Source of the DNA: Deltaproteobacteria bacterium
Lineage (GTDB): Bacteria > Desulfobacterota > DSM-4660 > Desulfatiglandales > Desulfatiglandaceae
Assembly: GCA_019310785.1 (NCBI GenBank)
Contig: JAFDDR010000064.1
Coordinates: 1 to 47,668 of the forward strand
Direction: 5' to 3'
Length of the DNA: 47,668 bases
Under the pieces are notes generated by a model. That model ran no database searches. It saw only the letters and a program-made list of their open reading frames with translations, and was not told where the DNA came from. Positions 42,307 through 47,668 of this stretch are shown here, in pieces. Both the position numbers and the translations under genes were made by a program. How positions within the stretch are numbered: position 1 is the first letter of the stretch; each line of letters begins with the position of its first letter.

Positions 42307-42911
42307 GAGGATTCACCTCCCGACGGTTGGGCGTATTTCACACCCTTGGGTGTGAGGATAAGGCTCATATCCCCTGTCCGGGGGTTTGCAATGGAAAGTT
42401 CATAGCCGGTCCCGGGAACTTTAATATATGAAAGCCTACCCAGGATTTGAGTCTGGTCCTTTCTCATTTGCAGATATTGAGGGACCAGATCGGTCAAGGT
42501 ATCCGGGTATCTGTTCCCCTCATAATGGGCGTAGCGCTTGAGGGCCCCGTCAACTAAGAAGAGAAGCACCCTGTTCGCCTTGCCCCTTTCCAGGACAACG
42601 CCGCTCTTCTCAGGGGCCTTTTGCCCGCCAAAGATAATGACCATCCACATGACCAGGATTAATGTTGAAGAAACCGTCAGGAAGTACTGAAAAGGACCCC
42701 ATTTTTTTTTCTTTTTGGCCCTTTTTTCGACTGCTTTCGCTTGCTTCTCCGTCAGGCCGGTGCCAACTGCCGAAACCGAGTGGAGCATGGCGCATTGAAA
42801 ACATGAATAAACGCCCACCCTAATTTCTTCAGCACAATCTTCGCAGAGCGGGGCATTGCAACTGGAACAAATGTGTGTCGCCTTTCGATCAGGATGATGT
42901 TTACACTGCAT
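42303..42911 (-). CDS. B-box zinc-finger membrane protein of the pilus cluster
   Basis: 202 aa. The N-terminal CKHHPDRKATHICSSCNAPLCEDCAEE...YSCFQC is a B-box-type zinc finger. A Lys-rich stretch (KAKKKKKW) is followed by one transmembrane helix (LILVMWMVIIFGG, near residues 80-100). The C-terminal 90 residues resemble the globular part of pilin-like proteins (GNRYPDTLTDLVPQYL, YELSIANPRTGD). It may anchor cytoplasmic and periplasmic parts of the pilus or secretion machine. It is coupled to the pilin by overlap. The exact role is unknown. Confidence 0.78.
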   Translation of the reverse strand: MQCKHHPDRKATHICSSCNAPLCEDCAEEIRVGVYSCFQCAMLHSVSAVGTGLTEKQAKAVEKRAKKKKKWGPFQYFLTVSSTLILVMWMVIIFGGQKAPEKSGVVLERGKANRVLLFLVDGALKRYAHYEGNRYPDTLTDLVPQYLQMRKDQTQILGRLSYIKVPGTGYELSIANPRTGDMSLILTPKGVKYAQPSGGESS

Positions 42912-43020
42912 TTGAGTTTAGTAACCTCGTATGAACGCCGCTTTAAAAATAAACACTCTACGAACAAAAAAACTAATAAAATTAGTATGTTTAGTCAAGA
43001 AAAAACATCGAGTACCTTGA

Positions 43021-44946
43021 TCAGACTTCAACCTCCGGTCTCAGATCGTTTCGACAGTAAGGGCAAACCAGCCACTCCGGTTGGACTATTCTCTTGCAGG
43101 TCTCACATGTGGGCACCAGCGGACGCTTGCAAAAGGGACAGTCCCTGAAATCCAGGCTTACCGCCTTTCCGCAGTGCGAACAAATGGTGGTCAATTCCTC
43201 TTTCTGGTAGACCGCCCTGAGGACTTCCTCTATGGTCGTAATACCCTGCCGGATTTTCTGGAGCCCACTGTAACCCAGCGTAGTCATGCCCGTTGCCATG
43301 CCCGCCTCCCTGATGGCGTCCGCGGTAGCTCCGGACTGGATAAGCTCCCTTATTTTGTAACCCACGATCATGATTTCCTCAAGGGCCGTCCTTCCCTTGA
43401 ATCCCGTCTTGTTGCATTTGTCGCAGCCGGCCCCCCGGTAGAATTTAAAGGGGAGGTCCTCCTGATGCATGCTGATCCGGGAGAGCAGTTCATGATTAGG
43501 TATATATTCCTCCTTGCAGTCAGGGCAGATGACCCTCACTAATCGCTGGGCAATAATTCCGACCAGGGAGGATGAAATCATAAACGGAGGAATTCCGATA
43601 TCAATAAGCCTTGTGACGGCAGATGCAGCATCATTGGTATGAAGGGTCGACAGAACTAAATGGCCGGTCAGTGATGCCTGTAGCGCAATCTCTGCGGTTT
43701 CCTGGTCCCTGATCTCCCCAACCATCAGGACATTCGGGTCCTGTCTCAAGATAGAACGGAGAATAAAAGGGAAGGTCAATCCTACTTTTTCATTGATCTG
43801 GACCTGGTTGATTCCGGGCAGTTCATACTCCACAGGATCTTCTACCGTAATAAGGTTGGCTTCATCGGACTTGATTTCGCTCATGCAGGCATAAAGGGTT
43901 GACGTCTTTCCGCTCCCGGTAGGGCCTGTAATCAAAATCATGCCCTGGGGTCGCCGGATAAACCGTCTCAGGATGATTATATTTTCTGCACTGAAGCCGA
44001 TCTCATCTAACGTCATAGAAGCTTCCTGCTTGTTCAATATCCGGATAACGGCTTTTTCGCCATAGAACGTGGGAAGGGTCGAAACGCGTAAGTCAGCAGA
44101 GAAATTCTTGGCCTTGACCTTGATCCTGCCGTCCTGGGGGAGCCTTCTTTCGGCAATATCCATGCCCCCTAAGACCTTGATACGGGAAATGATAATGGGC
44201 TGAGTCCACTTCGGGAGTTTTATGGATTCCTGTAACACCCCGTCAACGCGGTTCCTCACCCTGACATGGTTCTCCTGGGCCTCGACGTGGACATCACTGG
44301 CCCCCTTTTTGATGGCGTTCCGTATGATAAGGTCAACCATTTTGACAAACGGCGAATCCTGGAGTTTGTCCATTTCCGCTTCCGCATCAATCTCCTCCTC
44401 TTCAGGGGTAAACTCTAAGAATTCTTCCTTGGCCAACTCGTCCGTAACATCGCTAATGGACTTTTCAGGGTGGTAGTGTTTCTGGAGCCGATCAAGGATC
44501 TGAGTGGCTGTAGATATGGCAGGTTGAATATTGAAACCGGTTATAAACCGTACTTCCGTCATCATATTGAGGTCAAGCGGATCAGCCATAGAAACATGAA
44601 GCACATTATCATTCATTTCAATGGGAATGCAGAAAAACTTCCGGCAAACCTCCTCCGGGATGGATTCGATTACCCCCTCTGTAATGTCATAATCCGTTAG
44701 GTCGATGAAGGGCACCTTTAGCTGCATGGCCAGGGCAAATGCCATCTCATCTTCTGAAATAAACTCCAGTTCGACCAGGACCAGCCCCAACCTTCTACCC
44801 GTACCTTTCTGAGCATTTAGCGCCTCTTCGAGCCTGGCGCGGGTCAAAAGACCGGTTTCCACCAACAATTCACCTAACCTTCGCCTGTCGACAAAATTTT
44901 TCTTTTCACTTGGGGGGTGAAGGCGTTCTACCTTCTGTTCCGGCAT
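43021..44946 (-). CDS. pilB: PilB/GspE-type assembly ATPase with C-terminal zinc ribbons
   Basis: 641 aa. The N-terminal T2SSE-N-type domain (RLGELLVETGLLTRARLEEAL...) is followed by the ATPase: Walker A GPTGSGKTS near residue 341, the Asp box and Walker B LMVGEIRDQETAEIA, and the His box STLHTND. A CPDCKEEY...CDKCN tetracysteine zinc site is typical for GspE/PilB. The last 45 residues add an extra double zinc ribbon (CSHCGKAV...CPFC, CETC...CPYC). It powers pilin or pseudopilin polymerisation. It heads a minus-strand cluster with the B-box protein and the pilin. Confidence 0.93.
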   Translation of the reverse strand: MPEQKVERLHPPSEKKNFVDRRRLGELLVETGLLTRARLEEALNAQKGTGRRLGLVLVELEFISEDEMAFALAMQLKVPFIDLTDYDITEGVIESIPEEVCRKFFCIPIEMNDNVLHVSMADPLDLNMMTEVRFITGFNIQPAISTATQILDRLQKHYHPEKSISDVTDELAKEEFLEFTPEEEEIDAEAEMDKLQDSPFVKMVDLIIRNAIKKGASDVHVEAQENHVRVRNRVDGVLQESIKLPKWTQPIIISRIKVLGGMDIAERRLPQDGRIKVKAKNFSADLRVSTLPTFYGEKAVIRILNKQEASMTLDEIGFSAENIIILRRFIRRPQGMILITGPTGSGKTSTLYACMSEIKSDEANLITVEDPVEYELPGINQVQINEKVGLTFPFILRSILRQDPNVLMVGEIRDQETAEIALQASLTGHLVLSTLHTNDAASAVTRLIDIGIPPFMISSSLVGIIAQRLVRVICPDCKEEYIPNHELLSRISMHQEDLPFKFYRGAGCDKCNKTGFKGRTALEEIMIVGYKIRELIQSGATADAIREAGMATGMTTLGYSGLQKIRQGITTIEEVLRAVYQKEELTTICSHCGKAVSLDFRDCPFCKRPLVPTCETCKRIVQPEWLVCPYCRNDLRPEVEV

Positions 44947-45407
44947 ATGAGTGTTCCTTTCTTATTATTCTGCTTTAAGCGGCTAAGTCTTCTTATTAAA
45001 AAATTAATTTAACACATTATATCAGCTATTTCAAGGGAAATATTGGCCCAGGGCTCATCACCATTTAAATTCAACAACTGTTTTCGGCCTACCCGGTTTG
45101 CCACGCTGCGTCGCAAACACCCTGTTTTTCTTTGACATTAGTCGTTTGTTCTGATATTTTTTTAATAATTTTGATGGACCCATAAAAAGGCTGTAAACGC
45201 CCGTTTTCGTCATTCCAGCGAAGGCGTGAATCCAGGAAAATCAACCACTTGTGGACTATCGCCTTCGCGGGAGTGACGGTTATGGAGACTTTTTACGAGA
45301 CCATCAATTTTTGATAATTCTCTTATAAAATTCTTGATTCCAAAATACTTAAGCTTTCCGGGTCCCGGCCCGGGACACGATTAAACCCATTGAACAAAGC
45401 CACGTGA
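44947..45407. other. 461-nt intergenic region with divergent genes and a MITE
   Basis: It contains a consensus TATAAT on the minus strand (complement of 45016-45021) facing pilB, without a clear -35. The element at 45171-45307 fills the right half. No gene or RNA was found. Confidence 0.5.
45171..45307. mobile_element. MITE-like element, family 2 copy 2
   Basis: Terminal inverted repeats ttgatgg...taaaaagg (45171-45192) and agactttttacgagaccatc (from 45286, ending 45307) match those at 35887-36039. The inner palindrome cgtcattccagcgaaggcg (45208-45226) versus cgccttcgcgggagtgacg (45260-45278) resembles the widespread REP-like TCATTCC(C/A)GCGAAGGCG repeat. It has no ORF and lies between the divergent pilB and CHASE2-kinase genes. 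Confidence 0.65.
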
Positions 45408-47668
45408 ATGAAAACCTCCGCTAAAAAAACAGATATCCTTATTGCTGCGATTATTGCTCTTGCCTTTATTGCGCTTTCTTTTAAGGCCTTCCCCTTGTTT
45501 GAGGGCCTGGAGAGGATTATCTACAGTGTGGAGATGCGTTTGGATCTTCCCGGATCTGTGGGGGAAAATAGAATCGCTATCGTAAATATCGATGAAAAAA
45601 GCTTGAAACAGCTTGGTCCGTGGCCGTGGCCGAGGAATTTGCTTGCCGAGATGATTAATATCCTAAAGGCCAACGGTGCAAAGTTGATCGGGCTGGACCT
45701 GCTTTATAGTCAAAAGGAACACAACCCCGGTCTGAATGAGATAAGAAAACTCCACGAAAGCATCTCCGAATACGAAAAGGCAGCGGAGGCGGACGTCGCC
45801 CACTCCCATGAATGGATTCTCGGGAGATTGGAACAGATTGAAAAGAAGATGGATAATGACAGGGAGCTTTCCCGGGCAGTCAGGGCATCGAAAAACATTA
45901 TTCTCCCGGTTGTGGGGAAATTCGGCAAGTTAGATACCGAACTCGTTATACCCCTTGACTCTTTTCTCAAGACCAATTCCCTGGTATCCACCCGCCTGAG
46001 CAAAGATATTAAGGACCATATCTCTGTGATCCGGCTCAGGACTCCATATAGGGAACTGTCGGAAAATTGCCGCGGTCTGGGCCACATCAACCTTTCTCGC
46101 GTCAAGAGCATGGAGGGGCAGGCCCATCTGCCTTTTATCAACTATCGTGGGAATGTCATACCTTCCATGTCCCTGCGCCTGGCCCTTGACTATTTGAACA
46201 AATCCGTTGAACATTTAGTTATCCTGGATGAAGGGGTAAAGCTGGACCAGCAGTTCATCCCCACAACGAACGGGGAGATCTTTATCAAGTTTAAAGGAGG
46301 GCGGCGATCTTTTCCCTACTATTCTTTTGTTGACATATTAAAAGTAAAAAAGGTCCCCGCCGTGTTTGACAACAAGATCGTGCTGATAGGATATACTGCC
46401 ACAGAGGGCGGCGTGTCTATAAATACACCGGTAGACCCACATATGCCCCGGGTAGAGCTGATAGCCAATATCATAGAAGGTTTTATGGGCGGACGATATC
46501 TCAAGCGGCCCAATAACGTTCTCTATGCGGAAGCAATTCTGATGCTTGTCCTGGGATTTGTTGCATCATTTTTCTTTCCCCGATTGAATTATTTTCCCAG
46601 GACCTTGATGATAGGGGCAATGCTTTTTGGCATTTTCGTGACCAGCCTGGTTTTTTTTATGGCCTTTGATATTTGGTTCAAAACCATTTATGTGGCCTTT
46701 TCTTTAGTGGTCCTTTATGTGGTATTTTCCGTAAAAGAACTCGTGGTCAGCGAAAAATCCATGATCCTGTCCGCTAAGGAAAGCATTGAAACAAACAGGA
46801 TGTTAGGGCTTAGCTTACAGAGCCAGGGTCTTCTGGACCTGGCATTTGAAAAGTTCAGGAAATGCCCCTTAGATGACGCTATGAAGGACGTCATATATAA
46901 TCTGGCCCTCGATTTTGAGCGCAAGCGCATGATGAATAAGGCCATATCCGTACATGAACACATCCTTCGTGAAGGGGGTACTTTTCGAGATTTACATGTA
47001 CGCATTCCAAAATTGAGAAAATTCGCCGGAGAAATGCAGCTTGGAAAACACGGGGGGCAAAAGGCAGGACAAATCCTGATATCAGATGATCTTGAGACAA
47101 AACCAACGGTCGGACGATACGAAATCTTAGGGGAATTAGGCCAGGGCGCCATGGGTGTCGTGTACAAGGCCAAAGACCCCAGGATCAACCGTCTCGTAGC
47201 TATCAAGACTATCCGTTTTTCCGACGATTTTGAAGAAAAGCAGGCCAAAGAGGTAAAGGAGCGCTTTTTCAAGGAAGCCGAGTTAGCCGGCAAATTGTCC
47301 CATCCCTCAATTATTTCCATTCACGATGTGGGTGAGGACTATGAACTCACTTACATGGCCATGGAGCTTTTGGAAGGAAAGGACCTGGATTACTATTGCC
47401 AGAAAAAGAACCTGCTTCCTTTGAGGAAAATATTAGACATCGTTGCCGATACGGCCGATGCCCTGGACTATGCGCATAGCCATGGTGTCATCCACAGGGA
47501 TGTGAAACCCGGAAATATTATGCTCTTGAAAAACGGAACAATCAAAGTTACCGATTTCGGTATTGCCAAGGCCGTCTCTTCTTCACAGACCAGGAGTGGG
47601 ATCATTTTAGGGACCCCGAATTACATGTCACCAGAACAAATAAACGGAATGCCGCTCGATGGTCGCTC
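45408..47668 (+). CDS. CHASE2-domain membrane Ser/Thr protein kinase, partial
   Basis: Open from ATG 45408 to the window edge (753 codons, no stop), so the 3' end is missing. An N-terminal transmembrane helix (ILIAAIIALAFIALSF) is followed by a CHASE2 extracytoplasmic sensor domain of about 330 residues (VNIDEKSLKQLGPWPWPRNLLAEMI is its hallmark). Three transmembrane segments lie near residues 370-440, then a helical TPR-like linker. The kinase domain begins at residue 568 with the glycine loop LGQGAMGVVYKAKD, then VAIK, HRDVKPGNIM (about 695), DFG (716-718) and GTPNYMSPEQ. It phosphorylates Ser/Thr in response to a periplasmic signal; FHA-domain proteins such as that at 38529 could read its products. 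Confidence 0.9.
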   Translation, partial: MKTSAKKTDILIAAIIALAFIALSFKAFPLFEGLERIIYSVEMRLDLPGSVGENRIAIVNIDEKSLKQLGPWPWPRNLLAEMINILKANGAKLIGLDLLYSQKEHNPGLNEIRKLHESISEYEKAAEADVAHSHEWILGRLEQIEKKMDNDRELSRAVRASKNIILPVVGKFGKLDTELVIPLDSFLKTNSLVSTRLSKDIKDHISVIRLRTPYRELSENCRGLGHINLSRVKSMEGQAHLPFINYRGNVIPSMSLRLALDYLNKSVEHLVILDEGVKLDQQFIPTTNGEIFIKFKGGRRSFPYYSFVDILKVKKVPAVFDNKIVLIGYTATEGGVSINTPVDPHMPRVELIANIIEGFMGGRYLKRPNNVLYAEAILMLVLGFVASFFFPRLNYFPRTLMIGAMLFGIFVTSLVFFMAFDIWFKTIYVAFSLVVLYVVFSVKELVVSEKSMILSAKESIETNRMLGLSLQSQGLLDLAFEKFRKCPLDDAMKDVIYNLALDFERKRMMNKAISVHEHILREGGTFRDLHVRIPKLRKFAGEMQLGKHGGQKAGQILISDDLETKPTVGRYEILGELGQGAMGVVYKAKDPRINRLVAIKTIRFSDDFEEKQAKEVKERFFKEAELAGKLSHPSIISIHDVGEDYELTYMAMELLEGKDLDYYCQKKNLLPLRKILDIVADTADALDYAHSHGVIHRDVKPGNIMLLKNGTIKVTDFGIAKAVSSSQTRSGIILGTPNYMSPEQINGMPLDGR

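Overview
The window looks like chromosomal DNA of an anaerobic Desulfobacterota (former Deltaproteobacteria) bacterium, probably a sulfate reducer or syntroph. The reasons are gene content rather than any marker gene: ferredoxin-linked 2-oxoacid oxidoreductase, HdrA/MvhD-type electron-confurcating flavoprotein subunits, two molybdopterin formate dehydrogenases, and in-frame UGA (selenocysteine) codons in four of these enzymes. No rRNA or tRNA gene and no CRISPR array was seen.

Layout. 1-2088 (minus): ferredoxin, alpha and partial beta subunits of a 2-oxoacid:ferredoxin oxidoreductase (VorB type). 2248-4979: a GAF histidine kinase with a response regulator, preceded by a 190-bp palindromic MITE-like element, then a second response regulator. 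5141-17996: the energy-metabolism core. HdrA (Sec), MvhD (Sec), an FdhB/FrhB-like iron-sulfur protein and FdhA1 (Sec) come first. A minus-strand zinc-ribbon gene and a non-coding stretch follow, and then a long NuoG-like FdhA2 (Sec), NuoE and NuoF. The four Sec genes break into two ORFs each if UGA is read as stop; each UGA is followed by a stem-loop whose apical loop lies 18-19 nt downstream. I read the set as two formate dehydrogenase modules, one HdrA/MvhD-coupled and one NAD(H)/NuoEF-coupled, that balance formate, ferredoxin and NADH pools.

18013-22361: an M3-like metallopeptidase, a coiled-coil membrane protein, a PP-loop (tRNA thiolation-like) enzyme and a DnaJ-family co-chaperone. 22494-29990: a complete branched-chain-amino-acid-type ABC importer (binding protein, two permeases, two ATPases), an AMP-forming acyl-CoA ligase and a nitroreductase, resembling an uptake and CoA-activation unit for an organic acid. 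30056-31575: a receiver-domain protein and an EI24/CysZ-like membrane protein.

31576-36378 is an accessory, AT-richer region. It holds three different toxin-antitoxin modules (TumE/TumA; Phd/YefM-like with ParE; ribbon-helix-helix with RelE), small membrane proteins, a GNAT acetyltransferase, direct repeats, GTTCA-type repeats and a MITE-like element. The Phd-like antitoxin carries a frameshift consistent with loss of one TACC unit.

36379-47668: an isoprenylcysteine methyltransferase-like protein, an NMO/FabK-like flavoprotein, a secreted small protein, an FHA-GAF-class III cyclase, a membrane PAS protein, a type IV pilus/type II secretion cluster (PilB-like ATPase with C-terminal zinc ribbons, a B-box zinc-finger membrane protein, a pilin), a second MITE of the same family as that at 35.9 kb, and a CHASE2 Ser/Thr kinase that runs off the right edge. 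All function calls come from motif reading; no database search was possible.
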